NCBI RefSeq assembly: GCF_015831355.1
Contig: NZ_JADWYR010000001.1
Span: 310,001-374,000 of the forward strand
Length of the DNA stretch: 64,000 nucleotides
Reading direction: 5' to 3'
Origin: Panacibacter microcysteis
GTDB lineage: Bacteria; Bacteroidota; Bacteroidia; Chitinophagales; Chitinophagaceae
Positions 1-9,585 of the stretch are shown in pieces. How positions within the stretch are numbered: position 1 is the first letter of the stretch; each line of letters begins with the position of its first letter. A program made the position numbers and the translations under genes. Under the pieces are notes generated by a model. That model was not told the origin of the DNA. It saw only the letters and a program-made list of their open reading frames with translations, and did not search any database.

Positions 1-489
1 AGCCTGGTCTTTGCTGCCATAATATTTAACCAACACCATGCAGACAACAAAAAGTACAGGCAGCTTGCATAAACCATTTTGTACACGCAGCGTGCCCTGC
101 TGAAAATTGCTGATGCAGTACAAGAGTGCGACGCAACAGGTGCATCATACATGTACTGCTGCATGGTTACAAATAAAAAAAAGCACCATACTGCAACGGC
201 TACAGAAAGAAAAAAAGCGCCCGGTAAAATATTTAACATGCGCAATGATACCTGCACATGTTGTTACAGATTTGTTACTATGTATAAACTCCGGTGGAAT
301 GCCTACCATCGTTTGCTATTTAACGATGAAGACATGCAGCATACATACACACATGCTGAAATGCAATGCTGCAAAGGTTTTCGCGGTAGTAGACAAACGT
401 TGCCTGTTTGAAGTGAAAAAGCGTTTACATATCTGTTTTAACAAAATGAAGCAACGCACTGCAAATAATTTGGCGGCAAAACAAAATGC
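1..489. other. Left-edge region without a confident gene
   Basis: Two overlapping open frames exist here, but both are rich in Cys, His and Met, resemble no family and run through a dispersed repeat unit at 118-170, so I treat them as chance frames. On the minus strand a frame is open from about position 80 to the left edge (candidate ATGs near 80 and 20), which could be the start of a gene transcribed out of the window, but too little is visible to call it. The remainder presumably holds the promoter of the Kelch lipoprotein gene at 490; I see no clear TAnnTTTG box. Confidence 0.4.
118..170 (+). repeat. GTAC repeat unit, type B head
   Basis: The 20-bp head GTACAAGAGTGCGACGCAAC occupies 118-137 and the unit ends near ACTGCTGCATGGTTAC at 170. 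It matches the consensus of about 52 bp shared by all type B copies in the window. It is a single copy; no partner head is seen nearby. Confidence 0.8.
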
Positions 490-1503
490 ATGATGACAAA
501 AAGCAAGTACTGTTTAGCAGCATTACTGGTATTACTACAGGCTACAGGATGCACAAAAGATACATCTACTACAGATGATGAAGATGACGGTAACTGGATC
601 AAACGTTCAACATTTGAAGGTGTGGCAAGATCGGAAGCAGTTGCATTTGTAATAAACGATCTTGCATATGTTGGTACCGGCTATGATGGCGAAGAGCGGT
701 TACAGGACTTCTGGTCTTATAATGCCGCACTCAATTCCTGGGAGCAAAAAGCAACATTTCCCGGCGTTGCACGCAGTTCTGCAGCCGGCTTTTCAACAGG
801 CACCAACGGCTACATAGCTACAGGTTATGACGGAACCAATAAACTGAAAGATTGCTGGCAATATAATGCAACCTCCAACGAATGGGTACAAAAGGCCGAC
901 TTTGGCGGCAGTGCACGCTACGATGCAGTGGCAGCAGGCATTTCAGGGCAGGGATTCATCAGCAGCGGGTGGGATGGCAACTATCGGAAAGACCTTTGGC
1001 AATATGATCCTTCTGCTGATACATGGACACAAAAAGTGAGTCTGAGCGGTGATAAAAGACAGGCGGCGGTTTGCTTTGTACACGACAATAAATTATACGT
1101 TGGCCTGGGGCAAGACAATGGTACTACCGTAAACGACCTGCATGAATACGACCCTGCTACGGAAACATGGACAGAAAAAAGAAAACTTACCAGTATAAGC
1201 GATGAGAGTTATGATGATGATTACAGTGACATTGTGCGCTACAATGCTGTAGCGTTTGTTATTGGTGACAAAGCGTATGTAACAACCGGTACAAACGGAA
1301 GCCTTACAAATAAAACCTGGGAGTATGATTTTAGCACCGATACATGGTCGAGAAAAACAGCCTTTGAGCGAAGCAGCAGAACAGGTGCTGTAGCATTTAC
1401 CATACAAGACCGCGGCTTTGTTACCACAGGTAACTCAGGCAGCAGTTATTATGATGATCTGAATGAATTTAACCCTGCTCAAACATATGAGGAAAACGAT
1501 TAA
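490..1503 (+). CDS. Kelch-repeat outer lipoprotein
   Basis: A 337-aa lipoprotein. The N-terminus has a short basic region, a hydrophobic segment and the lipobox ATGC with Cys21, so it should be lipidated and exported; an acidic stretch (DDEDD) follows. The mature part is about six Kelch-type units of roughly 48 residues, each ending in a motif such as WQYNATSNEW or EYDPATETW, which predicts a beta-propeller. Kelch propellers bind proteins or glycans; the ligand cannot be read from sequence. The start could be either of two consecutive ATGs (490 or 493). Its 3' end overlaps the DUF4907 lipoprotein gene by 17 bp, implying translational coupling and a shared function at the envelope. Confidence 0.85.
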   Translation: MMTKSKYCLAALLVLLQATGCTKDTSTTDDEDDGNWIKRSTFEGVARSEAVAFVINDLAYVGTGYDGEERLQDFWSYNAALNSWEQKATFPGVARSSAAGFSTGTNGYIATGYDGTNKLKDCWQYNATSNEWVQKADFGGSARYDAVAAGISGQGFISSGWDGNYRKDLWQYDPSADTWTQKVSLSGDKRQAAVCFVHDNKLYVGLGQDNGTTVNDLHEYDPATETWTEKRKLTSISDESYDDDYSDIVRYNAVAFVIGDKAYVTTGTNGSLTNKTWEYDFSTDTWSRKTAFERSSRTGAVAFTIQDRGFVTTGNSGSSYYDDLNEFNPAQTYEEND

Positions 1504-1825
1504 AGGAGCGAAACTGCTCTTGCTTATTGCAGGCATAATACTAGCGTCATGTACAGCAAAAGATAAAACAAACATGGATGACAGGCTGCGCATAAATGCG
1601 ATTGCCGTGCCTGCTAAAAAAGGCTGGGGTTATGAAATATATGTTGATAACAAATTATTCATTAAACAGGACCATATACCTGCCATAAGCGGCAACCATT
1701 CTTTTGCTGGTAAGGCAGATGCCATAAAGACCGCAAACATGGTTATTGCAAAAATGAAGGAAGGCAAAAAGCCTGTTCTTACAACAGATGAGCTGACACG
1801 GGCCGGCATACACATGGCGAACTGA
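1487..1825 (+). CDS. DUF4907-like small lipoprotein
   Basis: A 112-aa protein starting at the ATG inside the tail of the Kelch gene; this start gives a clean lipoprotein signal (MRKTIKGAK, hydrophobic run, lipobox LASC with Cys22), whereas the longer frame from 1463 would add an implausible N-terminus. The mature domain, with its GWGYEIYVDNK and IPAISGNHSF segments followed by a lysine-rich helix, resembles the DUF4907 family of Bacteroidota. Function unknown. The 17-bp overlap with the Kelch gene suggests that the two act together. A strong hairpin terminator follows 20 bp after the stop. Confidence 0.75.
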   Translation: MRKTIKGAKLLLLIAGIILASCTAKDKTNMDDRLRINAIAVPAKKGWGYEIYVDNKLFIKQDHIPAISGNHSFAGKADAIKTANMVIAKMKEGKKPVLTTDELTRAGIHMAN

Positions 1826-1845
1826 TCATGTGGACCACCAATGAT

Positions 1846-1873
1846 AAACCCCGCAAATGCGGGGTTTATTTTT
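1846..1873. terminator. Intrinsic terminator between convergent genes
   Basis: A 9-bp perfect stem AAACCCCGC / GCGGGGTTT with an AAAT loop (1846-1867) is followed by a T-run on the plus strand. It ends the Kelch-DUF4907 transcript and sits against the 3' end of the convergent helicase gene, so it may work in both directions. Confidence 0.85.
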
Positions 1874-4796
1874 AACTAAAAAGGTAATCAATATCTTCTG
1901 TAGTAAGCGCCTTTACAAAGCCTGTATCTTCGCTTATGAGGTCTTCTGCAAGCGACTTTTTTCTTTGTTGCAATGCGAGAATTTTTTCTTCCACTGTATC
2001 TCTGCAGATCATTTTGTAAGCAAAAACTTTTTGCGTTTGTCCTATACGGTGTGTGCGGTCTATTGCCTGTTGCTCCGCCGCAGGGTTCCACCAGGGATCT
2101 ACAAGGTACACATAGTCGGCGGCAGTGAGTGTTAAACCAACACCGCCGGCCTTCAAACTTATCAAAAATACTTTTGCTTCATTGGTGGTTTGAAAATCCT
2201 GTACCAGTTGTTGTCTTTGTTCCGCTTTTGTACCGCCGTCGAGATAGTAATAAGAAACCTCGTGCTCTTTCAGTTTATTGGCAATAAGCTGCAGCATTCC
2301 CGTAAACTGTGAAAAAACCAGCACTTTGTGATCGCCTGTATTTTCCTGCAGTTCACTAACCAGTTCACTGAGTTTTACAGAGTCCGTAATTTCATTATAA
2401 CCGCTGATCAGCTGGGGTGCGTTGCAGGCCTGCCGCAGTTTCGTAAGACCCTCCAAAATATACACTGCACTGCTGCCTACACCCTGTTCTTCGATGCGTT
2501 TGAGCAGGCTTTGCCGGTAATAGTCTTTGATAGCATCGTATGCTTTACGCTGCTCCTCTCCCATTTCGCACCACAAAGTAATTTCTGTTTTAGCCGGCAG
2601 ATCTTTGGCAACCTGTTCTTTGGTTCGACGCAATAAGAATGGATAGATCAGTTTCTTTAGTTGCGCAGACTTTTCCTTATCGCCGTGTTTATCTATAGGC
2701 TGGGAAAACTCTGTTTTGAAAAATTCCCTGTTGCCCAGTAAGCCCGGGTTGATAAAATTCATTTGTGTATAAAGATCGAAGGTGTTGTTTTGTATGGGCG
2801 TACCACTTAATACGATTTTATTTCTTGACTGCAGCCTGTTTACAGCTTTGGATAACTGAGCGGCGGGATTTTTTATCACGTGGCTTTCATCGCAAACAAT
2901 ATAACCGAAACGAAAATGTTCGAGCAGGTCAATGTCATTTCTTACACGGCCATAGGTTGTAAGCACAACATTGTATTTTTTAAAGAGTTCATTATCCGGT
3001 GTCTTGTCTGCCTTATAATGAATGTAATAGCTAAGGCCGGGTGCAAACTTCTTCAACTCATTTTCCCAGTTATATAACAACGATGTAGGGCAAATAACAA
3101 GGTGCGTTTCTGTTTTATACCTGTCTGTTACATACTGTAAAAAGGTAATGGTCTGCAAAGTTTTACCAAGGCCCATATCATCTGCCAGGCAGCCACCCCA
3201 TTGCATTTCATCGAGCAGGCAAAGCCATTCGAAACCGGCACGCTGGTAATCCCGCAAAGCAGCATTGATGGTTGAAGGCACTTTAAAAAGATGTTCTTTT
3301 TGTTGTTGCAGTGCCTGCCATTTTTCTTTGTAGTCTGCTGTTATTACCTGTGCAATAATGGCATCTCCATCTTCGACTTTATCTAACAATGTGTAATGCA
3401 ACTTTGAAAGCCTGAGAGCATCTTTTTGCAGGTGGGCCATTTTAAAAACAGCGGCATATTGTTGTACCCATTCTTCCGGTATGGCGCCGATTGTTCCGTC
3501 TTTTAATAATAAAACTGATTGCTTGTTGATGATTGCCTTTTGCAGTTCTGCCAATGGCACCTGCTGGTCTCCAAAGCTAATTTCTACACGAAGATCGAAC
3601 CAGTCGATGCCCTTTCCATCTAAATGTATTTTAAGTATGGGTATATGCTGGTTGTAGCGAAAATGCTGCAGGTGCTCCATACCATATACCGGTATGTTCT
3701 TATCTACAAGCTTACGGTAAAATTTGATGAACCACTGACTTTTTTCAGCTTCAGCAAAAGAGAGGTAATAATAACCGTTTTTTTGTGAGTTAAATTTGGG
3801 ATGCAGGGCGCCGAGCCAGGTTTTGATCTCTTTTTCTGCCGGTACGTCTCTGTTGATTTTATAACGCACACCATCTTCAGCTAATTCTGAGTGCGTGTTA
3901 TTATCATCATCCACCTCAAAATTTCCGTAAAGAAATTTTGTAGTAATCATGAGAAAATTGCTGTTGAGTTCGCTCAGGTGAATTCTTGCATACACACTTT
4001 CCGTTACCTCTTCATGGCTCATCAATACATCCATATTGACCGGGTATTTTTCTGCCAGGGGCTTTACGATCTCTGCAATAAATTTTGCCTCATCTTTGGT
4101 TGCATTGAGGTAGCCGTCCGGGAAGGCATCGAGTGTTGCGGTATCCTGCAGGTCGAGCAGAAACAGTTCATTTCTGCTCCTGAGCAAAAAATGGTAACGT
4201 TTGAACTCTGCGTATGGAATGATCTCATTGTTTAGTTTGATCATTGGTACCAGGCGGAGCAAACCATTGTAGATGCGCAGCAGGTCAAACAGCACAACAG
4301 GTTTGTAGTTACTGAATGATGCAGGCTTTGTTACGGTTGTGGTGAGCAGCATTTCATCTACCACCTGGTAATACCATTTCAAAATAACATTAAACGGCTT
4401 TAGCAGTTGTAGTTGTTCATATATATGCAGCTCCATTTTTTTATTGATGAAATCATTTTGCGGTTCAGCGGTTGATGGTTGTGCGTTGTATTCCGCTGTA
4501 AGCGTTTCACGCATTGCTGCCAGCTTATCTTTCGTGAGCCGCAAAATTGTTCTGCTTGCTTCAGGAGGAAGGCTCCTGAAATCTTTTAGCACCAGTTCAC
4601 TGTTTAGCGGCAACATTTTGTAGGAACGGCTGCCATTGATCTCCATTACCATTAAGGCATTGAATGAAAACGGGTGCTCGGCTTTTGGTGTAAGATCGAT
4701 GAGTAGTGCCGGTATATTTTTTCCTTTATTCCTGCCTGCTTTTTCTGCGGGCATAATGATTGTTCTTGCAGATGCTTTCTTATTCGGTTCGCTCAT
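1872..4796 (-). CDS. SNF2-family DEAD/DEAH helicase
   Basis: A 974-aa SWI2/SNF2 ATPase of the bacterial HepA/RapA-like group. The first 500 residues are a family-specific N-terminal region. The ATPase core follows, with Walker A in DDMGLGKT (about residue 539) and the DEAH-box variant DESH (about 635). The C-terminal helicase lobe includes VFSQFTGML, LKAGGVGLTLT and the motif VI region DRTHRIGQT. Such proteins are ATP-driven DNA translocases that remodel protein-DNA complexes, for example stalled RNA polymerase; the exact role here is unknown. The longest frame begins with TTG at 4847. I prefer ATG 4796, preceded by AGGAAA; ATG 4829 is also possible. It is a single gene flanked by a terminator and a GTAC repeat. 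Confidence 0.88.
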   Translation of the reverse strand: MSEPNKKASARTIIMPAEKAGRNKGKNIPALLIDLTPKAEHPFSFNALMVMEINGSRSYKMLPLNSELVLKDFRSLPPEASRTILRLTKDKLAAMRETLTAEYNAQPSTAEPQNDFINKKMELHIYEQLQLLKPFNVILKWYYQVVDEMLLTTTVTKPASFSNYKPVVLFDLLRIYNGLLRLVPMIKLNNEIIPYAEFKRYHFLLRSRNELFLLDLQDTATLDAFPDGYLNATKDEAKFIAEIVKPLAEKYPVNMDVLMSHEEVTESVYARIHLSELNSNFLMITTKFLYGNFEVDDDNNTHSELAEDGVRYKINRDVPAEKEIKTWLGALHPKFNSQKNGYYYLSFAEAEKSQWFIKFYRKLVDKNIPVYGMEHLQHFRYNQHIPILKIHLDGKGIDWFDLRVEISFGDQQVPLAELQKAIINKQSVLLLKDGTIGAIPEEWVQQYAAVFKMAHLQKDALRLSKLHYTLLDKVEDGDAIIAQVITADYKEKWQALQQQKEHLFKVPSTINAALRDYQRAGFEWLCLLDEMQWGGCLADDMGLGKTLQTITFLQYVTDRYKTETHLVICPTSLLYNWENELKKFAPGLSYYIHYKADKTPDNELFKKYNVVLTTYGRVRNDIDLLEHFRFGYIVCDESHVIKNPAAQLSKAVNRLQSRNKIVLSGTPIQNNTFDLYTQMNFINPGLLGNREFFKTEFSQPIDKHGDKEKSAQLKKLIYPFLLRRTKEQVAKDLPAKTEITLWCEMGEEQRKAYDAIKDYYRQSLLKRIEEQGVGSSAVYILEGLTKLRQACNAPQLISGYNEITDSVKLSELVSELQENTGDHKVLVFSQFTGMLQLIANKLKEHEVSYYYLDGGTKAEQRQQLVQDFQTTNEAKVFLISLKAGGVGLTLTAADYVYLVDPWWNPAAEQQAIDRTHRIGQTQKVFAYKMICRDTVEEKILALQQRKKSLAEDLISEDTGFVKALTTEDIDYLFS

Positions 4797-4976
4797 TTTC
4801 CTGCTGTTAAAAACGGCAATATTAGGCATAATAAGGGGAACGGGCAATGTTGAAGCGCCAATAACCTCTCATGAAACGGGAATAGATGGAGTGCATATTA
4901 AAAGATAGCGGGCATTGCGTGTGTGCCTGTATATATGCAGTTAGGGAGTTAGCCAATGCCGAATAATGGATAAAGC

Positions 4977-5028
4977 GTACAAGTGAGTGACACAACCGCA
5001 GTTCAATAGTAGCAATACAGCCGGCTAC
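4977..5028 (+). repeat. GTAC repeat unit, type A head with B-like tail
   Basis: The head GTACAAGTGAGTGACACAAC is at 4977-4996. The tail (CAATAGTAGCAATACAGCC, ending CCGGCTAC) resembles type B tails rather than the usual GGCGATGCC of type A. A degenerate minus-oriented B-like head (TTGCGTGTGTGCCTGTAT) may lie just upstream near 4915. Confidence 0.8.
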
Positions 5029-5033
5029 ATTAT

Positions 5034-8000
5034 TTAAAATTTACCCGGCAATGTTTTTTCAATAAGCTGTTTATAACTGTCTACATCTTTTATTTCTTTC
5101 ATGAGTGCAAGGTTGCTTTCGCTGATGATGCTGTAGGTATATTTATCTGCAGTAAGCCATGGAATGATGCGGCTGCCGGTTACCGGTTTTACCTTATCTA
5201 CATACTCTACAGCTATAGCTGCATCTGTAAACGGACCAATGAGAACGAGGTTATAACGATCGTCTATCGGCGACGTGGTAATGGCAAGTTTCTGGTTATA
5301 AAAATTTACTTTGTTGTACTTGTCGAAAGCATTTTTTGCTTCATTGATAAAAACGGGTGCAACCTTGTCTAACAACACTACCACGTATTGCGGGTCTTTG
5401 GCATTGAACTCATATTTCTTTATTACAGGAGCCACAACTTTTGTGGTAGTATCGATATTGGGTTTTGCAACCTGGGTTATTGGTTTGGATACAACGGAAT
5501 CTGTTTTTGTACTTACTTCTTTTTGCTTTACGGTAGTGGAAGGTGAAAGGTCTATTACAGGGGCTTCATCTTCTTCATAGCGCTTTATATCGAGGTTGGT
5601 AAGGTATGTTTCAATTTCTTTTCTGCGGCTGAGTACATCAATCATGGTGGCGGCTTTTTCTGCCAGCGGTGTTTGTGCGTAAAGGTTTTGCAGATTGCTG
5701 AGCCTGTCTATAGCCACGCTATCCTGTTTTTTGGAAACGTAATAGACAGACTCTATGTACAATAATTGCGGCGTCCAGTAGCTGTTGCCATACAAACTGT
5801 CGGCTACCACCTTTGCCGCTTCGGCTTTTTCAAAATCGCCTGATAAGAACATGTCGTAAATTTCTTTGTACTGTTTTGTTGCAGGCTCTTCTTCCTTTGC
5901 AGGTTTTGCGGCGCCGATATTGTTCAGCTTTGCTGTAAAATCTCCTTCAGGAAAATTTTTGATGAGTGTATTTTTTATAGCAGCAGCGGCGGCTTTGTCG
6001 CCGGTTTTGTTGTAACAATAAAACAAACCGAATAAGGCCTGTTCTTTGTCTTTTGTGCCGGGGGATGAATCCAGCAGGTTGAGGTATGTTTTGATTGCCG
6101 CAGGGTAATCTTCAAGCTTATCCTGGAATGTAAGGGCGTTCTGGAATAATGCCTCTGCTTCCTTTGCTTTTGATGCCGCCAGTTTTTCTTCGGTAAGTGG
6201 TAACAACGCTGATAAGCTTTCAAAAGTAATTTCGCCCAATGAGTCTGTAAGTGATGTTGTACCGCCTGCAGCAAGGTTACTGCTGTCAGCATCATCGGCA
6301 CTTTCTTCATCACCTTCCCCGTCTTCCGGCTTGTTTAGTCTGATACCTGCAAGGCGGCGCCAGTTATCTGTATTGGGTCTTGTGCCCCAGGTGGCCTTAA
6401 ACTGGTTTGCGCCCTGGCTTTTTAGTTGAAGGTTATTAAAATACCAGTCTTTACTGTCTTTATTAGCGGCACCAAACAAATCTGCTGCAACAGTTTGCTG
6501 TACCGCAGGGTTGGTACTCAGTTCCGGTTCTTCAGATAAGCCCTGCTGCTTTCTGAGTGTTCTTACAGTTTTCCTGATGAGGGCATCACGCTTGTCTTTG
6601 GGCATTGCGGCTACCTGCTGCAAACTGTCTTCGTGATTGATATCGCGTATATTGGCGGCTATTACAGATAATGCAGCTTTCCTTTCATCAATGCGGTTCA
6701 ACTCGTTATCATCTGCGATAACAGCAGTTTCCACACTATCGTAATAGTTTTTTGCATCAACATACCTGCCAAGATTATAACTCAGGTCAGCCATTAAAAG
6801 AAATGACTTACTTTTTTGTTCGGGGTTTTCAGGTGTATTGAATTTTATACTCCGTTTAAGCATTTCCACGGCTGCAGAATCTTTACGCAGGTCTATCTCC
6901 ACCTGTGCAAGAGCATAATAGATAATATCGCGATAGCCGTAGTACTTATCGCGTCTCGCCATTTTCTGCAGGTTCTCCAGTTTTTCTTTTAATACGGCCT
7001 CATCTTTACTGCCCGATGCTCTTATACTGTTCAGGTTGGCATAGACCTCCATGATGGGATCGGTTGTGTGTGCGGCACTCCTGCCATACCAGTCAATGGC
7101 TTTTGTTGTACTATCAATGCGCTCGTACAGTTGCGCAATTAAAAACTCCATCCGGGCTTTTTCAAAACCGGCTGCAGCAGTCCCGAGTGCTTTTATAAGG
7201 TTGGCGGCAGTACTGTCTGATAAGCCCTGCCGGTAATTCCAATAAGCAACCAGTTCATGCAATTCAGGTTTTAATCTTTCCGGGAAAAGTGCATCCTGTT
7301 GCAAAATCTCCAGCAGGCTTCCGGCCTCGCCGTAATTTTCGGTTTCAATATAATTCCTGGCCAGCCACAGCAATGTTTCGTTACGGCTGCCCGGCGTTGA
7401 AAATGCTTTTTTTAAAATAGAATTATTTTCTTTGTTGGCAACGCTGAATACCCCGTTATTGGTAAGGTTGCTGCCTACGGGAATATCGTAATTACCTTCT
7501 TCTTTTGGAGCCCATGCATAATTGATAAAGCGAAACACCTGGCTGGCAGAATCGAAGTTTTTACGGTAGAAATAGGCTTTCCCGAGCGTAAGATAAAGGT
7601 TGTCTATCCAGTCATTCCGCAGGTCGTGCAGCAGTATGCCGGCATTGCATTTATAAATCACAGAATCAAGTTCACCACTGGCTGCTGTTACATCAAGGCT
7701 GTAATTGTAAAAAGGCAGCAATTTGGTGTAATCGTCCCTGAAAGATTGTTTTGCGCCGGCAACAATTTCATTCAGTTTATTAGCGGCATTAAAATAATAA
7801 TTGTAATGCGTTATGGTGTTTTGATAAAGCCTTTTGGGATATTTAAATTTCTTCTCGCCTGTTTTTTCAGAAGTAAGCTTTCTGTTCTCGTATTGTTTTG
7901 GCTTGTCCAGTTCAACAGTTGTTCCGGGTTGGGCAAAAACGGTTAGCGAAAAAATAGCAGGAATTACGGTTAAAAATATATTCAACAACGATTTACGCAT
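5034..8000 (-). CDS. sprE: SprE/PorW-like TPR protein of type IX secretion / gliding
   Basis: A 988-aa exported protein with a Sec signal peptide (cleavage predicted after VFA). The conserved N-terminal block (YPKRLYQNTITHYNYYFN, LLPFYNYSLD, LHDLRNDWIDNLY) and the C-terminal block (VVVLLDKVAPVF, DDRYNLVLIGPF, terminal LPGKF) match my knowledge of SprE of Flavobacterium and PorW of Porphyromonas, which are needed for type IX secretion and gliding. The middle is built of TPR-like helices, with a low-complexity acidic stretch near residue 560. Characterised PorW/SprE proteins are lipoproteins, but this one shows no lipobox cysteine, so it may be periplasmic and soluble. The gene stands alone between two GTAC repeats. 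Confidence 0.75.
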   Translation of the reverse strand: MRKSLLNIFLTVIPAIFSLTVFAQPGTTVELDKPKQYENRKLTSEKTGEKKFKYPKRLYQNTITHYNYYFNAANKLNEIVAGAKQSFRDDYTKLLPFYNYSLDVTAASGELDSVIYKCNAGILLHDLRNDWIDNLYLTLGKAYFYRKNFDSASQVFRFINYAWAPKEEGNYDIPVGSNLTNNGVFSVANKENNSILKKAFSTPGSRNETLLWLARNYIETENYGEAGSLLEILQQDALFPERLKPELHELVAYWNYRQGLSDSTAANLIKALGTAAAGFEKARMEFLIAQLYERIDSTTKAIDWYGRSAAHTTDPIMEVYANLNSIRASGSKDEAVLKEKLENLQKMARRDKYYGYRDIIYYALAQVEIDLRKDSAAVEMLKRSIKFNTPENPEQKSKSFLLMADLSYNLGRYVDAKNYYDSVETAVIADDNELNRIDERKAALSVIAANIRDINHEDSLQQVAAMPKDKRDALIRKTVRTLRKQQGLSEEPELSTNPAVQQTVAADLFGAANKDSKDWYFNNLQLKSQGANQFKATWGTRPNTDNWRRLAGIRLNKPEDGEGDEESADDADSSNLAAGGTTSLTDSLGEITFESLSALLPLTEEKLAASKAKEAEALFQNALTFQDKLEDYPAAIKTYLNLLDSSPGTKDKEQALFGLFYCYNKTGDKAAAAAIKNTLIKNFPEGDFTAKLNNIGAAKPAKEEEPATKQYKEIYDMFLSGDFEKAEAAKVVADSLYGNSYWTPQLLYIESVYYVSKKQDSVAIDRLSNLQNLYAQTPLAEKAATMIDVLSRRKEIETYLTNLDIKRYEEDEAPVIDLSPSTTVKQKEVSTKTDSVVSKPITQVAKPNIDTTTKVVAPVIKKYEFNAKDPQYVVVLLDKVAPVFINEAKNAFDKYNKVNFYNQKLAITTSPIDDRYNLVLIGPFTDAAIAVEYVDKVKPVTGSRIIPWLTADKYTYSIISESNLALMKEIKDVDSYKQLIEKTLPGKF

Positions 8001-8110
8001 GCAGTGAAATTCATTTTGTAATAACTTAAAAACAGCTTGAAATATTTTTTAAAAGTACAGTTATTTTTCTTTTATCAAAACCGGGCAAATGAAGTAAGCA
8101 TTATATTTTG

Positions 8111-8162
8111 GTACCGGGCTTTTGTGGTACTATATAGCTTCCGTTGCGTCGCACACTTGTGC
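8111..8162 (-). repeat. GTAC repeat unit, type B head (inverted)
   Basis: On the minus strand the head is GCACAAGTGTGCGACGCAAC (8143-8162), with two differences from the B consensus. The tail reaches GTACCGGGC at 8111. It lies between the sprE-like gene and the lipoprotein gene at 8248. Confidence 0.75.
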
Positions 8163-8247
8163 AGCAGAATATATGTGAGCTTTGGAAATGCGGTCTCATT
8201 CCGGTTTAACTGCCAGGTTTACCCGCTTAATCATTAAACCCGTTAAA

Positions 8248-9003
8248 CTACCGGTAGCTTACAAGGTTAAGCCTGATGCCATAGCTGTCATTGTCAAAGG
8301 CTGCAGGTGGTGGAGTTACCTGCCAGGTCCAATGCAGGAATTCTTTGTAAATAAGGCCCACGCCACTCGCATATACTTCAATTGCATAATTGCGCTGCTG
8401 GTAATTATTAGGGTCAAAATCACCCGGTGGCGAGGTCTCGTCTTCCTGTATAACTGTAACTGTATTGGGGAAAGTACCGCTGAGTGTAGTGTAAGCTGCA
8501 CCTGTATTTTGGTACAGGTAAGACCAGCCATCCATAAACTGGTATGGAGAGTTCGCGCTGCGCGTATCTATATAACTATTGCCCGGCCAGCTTATATCAT
8601 TTCTCAGTGGCTGTACCAGTTTTATGAAACGGAGGTTATTTTCATCCATTACCTCTATATTGTTACCTGCAGGTGTTATATAATAAGAACCAATATTTTC
8701 CCAGCCGCTTGTTTCCAACGTATCAGACAGGGAGCGGTATACACGGTAAGACAAACGGTTTAAGTTATCCCTGATGGTATCAGCAATACTATCCCGCAGG
8801 TGGTAGCTTTTAGGTTCAAGCTGGCTGGCACCTGAAACCGGTATCAAAAAAGAATCAAGCCGGTATATAAAAACCTTTCCTGCTTGCAGCGGATAATAGT
8901 CAGTAAGTACCGGCAGGTTGGGTGTTTCCGTTTCCCTGGCACAGGATGTTAACAAAATGGTAGTGATAAAAACAACAAACATCACCCACGATATTCGTTT
9001 CAT
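8248..9003 (-). CDS. Hypothetical lipoprotein
   Basis: A 251-aa protein of unknown function. The start at 9003 (MKRISWVMF) gives a lipoprotein signal with the lipobox LTSC and Cys21; longer frames to 9054 add an unlikely prefix. The mature protein begins with the pattern TDYYPLQAGKVFIYRLDSF, typical of Bacteroidota lipoproteins that read 'PLxxGxxWVY' after a proline-rich linker. The rest is predicted mostly beta strand, without recognisable catalytic residues. The small lipoprotein gene lies upstream on the same strand, separated by a terminator, so the two are probably transcribed separately. Confidence 0.65.
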   Translation of the reverse strand: MKRISWVMFVVFITTILLTSCARETETPNLPVLTDYYPLQAGKVFIYRLDSFLIPVSGASQLEPKSYHLRDSIADTIRDNLNRLSYRVYRSLSDTLETSGWENIGSYYITPAGNNIEVMDENNLRFIKLVQPLRNDISWPGNSYIDTRSANSPYQFMDGWSYLYQNTGAAYTTLSGTFPNTVTVIQEDETSPPGDFDPNNYQQRNYAIEVYASGVGLIYKEFLHWTWQVTPPPAAFDNDSYGIRLNLVSYR

Positions 9004-9080
9004 ACGCCGCAAGATAATGTTTATAAACATACGCCCTATAACGCAGGAAGGCAATCAAAATGTATACACTTCCAGGCAAT

Positions 9081-9129
9081 AAAAAAGTTCTCACCGATAC
9101 GTAATACAGTTATCATCGATGAGAACTTT
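9081..9129 (-). terminator. Long-stem terminator after the small lipoprotein gene
   Basis: An inverted repeat AAAGTTCTCA (9084-9093) / TGAGAACTTT (9120-9129), extended by inner CGAT/ATCG pairing, is followed on the minus strand by TTTTTTATTG. It lies 20 bp past the stop of the 77-aa lipoprotein gene. Confidence 0.7.
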
Positions 9130-9148
9130 GAAGCATTACCGATTGTGG

Positions 9149-9382
9149 CTAGTAGCCAGAGCTACCTGTACCACTACCACTACTGCCACCATAACCATTT
9201 CCGCCACAGGTGTGTTGTGTTGTACCCTGGTTAGTGGTGCCTCCGGTGTTTGTACCCGTCTTTGCAGACGCTGCACTTTTATCGGTTTGCTTAGGTGGAA
9301 CAACGGCCTTTTTGGAACATCCTGTCAGCACAGAAATGGACATTACTGAAAGGGCCAGCAGGAACAAAATATTCTTTCTCAT
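9149..9382 (-). CDS. Small Gly/Thr-rich lipoprotein
   Basis: A 77-aa protein with a clear lipoprotein signal (MRKNILFLLALSV, lipobox LTGC, Cys22). The mature part is only about 55 residues, of low complexity, rich in Thr, Ser, Gly and Asn, with a single further cysteine in HTCGGNGYGG. No domain is recognisable. The signal peptide, its own terminator and an ATG start support a real gene, but its function cannot be inferred. Confidence 0.6.
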   Translation of the reverse strand: MRKNILFLLALSVMSISVLTGCSKKAVVPPKQTDKSAASAKTGTNTGGTTNQGTTQHTCGGNGYGGSSGSGTGSSGY

Positions 9383-9585
9383 AAGAAATATTTATGTGTA
9401 ATAAATTTAACGAAACTTTTACCCGGGTGCGAATCTTGTGGAATTAAAAAGAGCGGAACCAGTAAAAAGAAACTACAAACGGGCAATTGTAATAGTTAAA
9501 AAAATTTACATTTCCTGTCCGGATTCCTTTTTATTGAACGTCGTAGTTGCGATAATCTAATTTAACCACGTAAAACAAACACATC

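Noticed and set aside
79-493. Two overlapping plus-strand frames of 110 and 128 codons
   Set aside because: They overlap in different frames, have abnormal Cys/His/Met content, resemble no family and pass through a dispersed repeat unit.
8182-8763. A 193-codon plus-strand frame antisense to the hypothetical lipoprotein gene
   Set aside because: The opposite strand has a clear lipoprotein signal and normal composition, and this frame crosses the end of that gene with Cys- and Arg-rich random-looking sequence.
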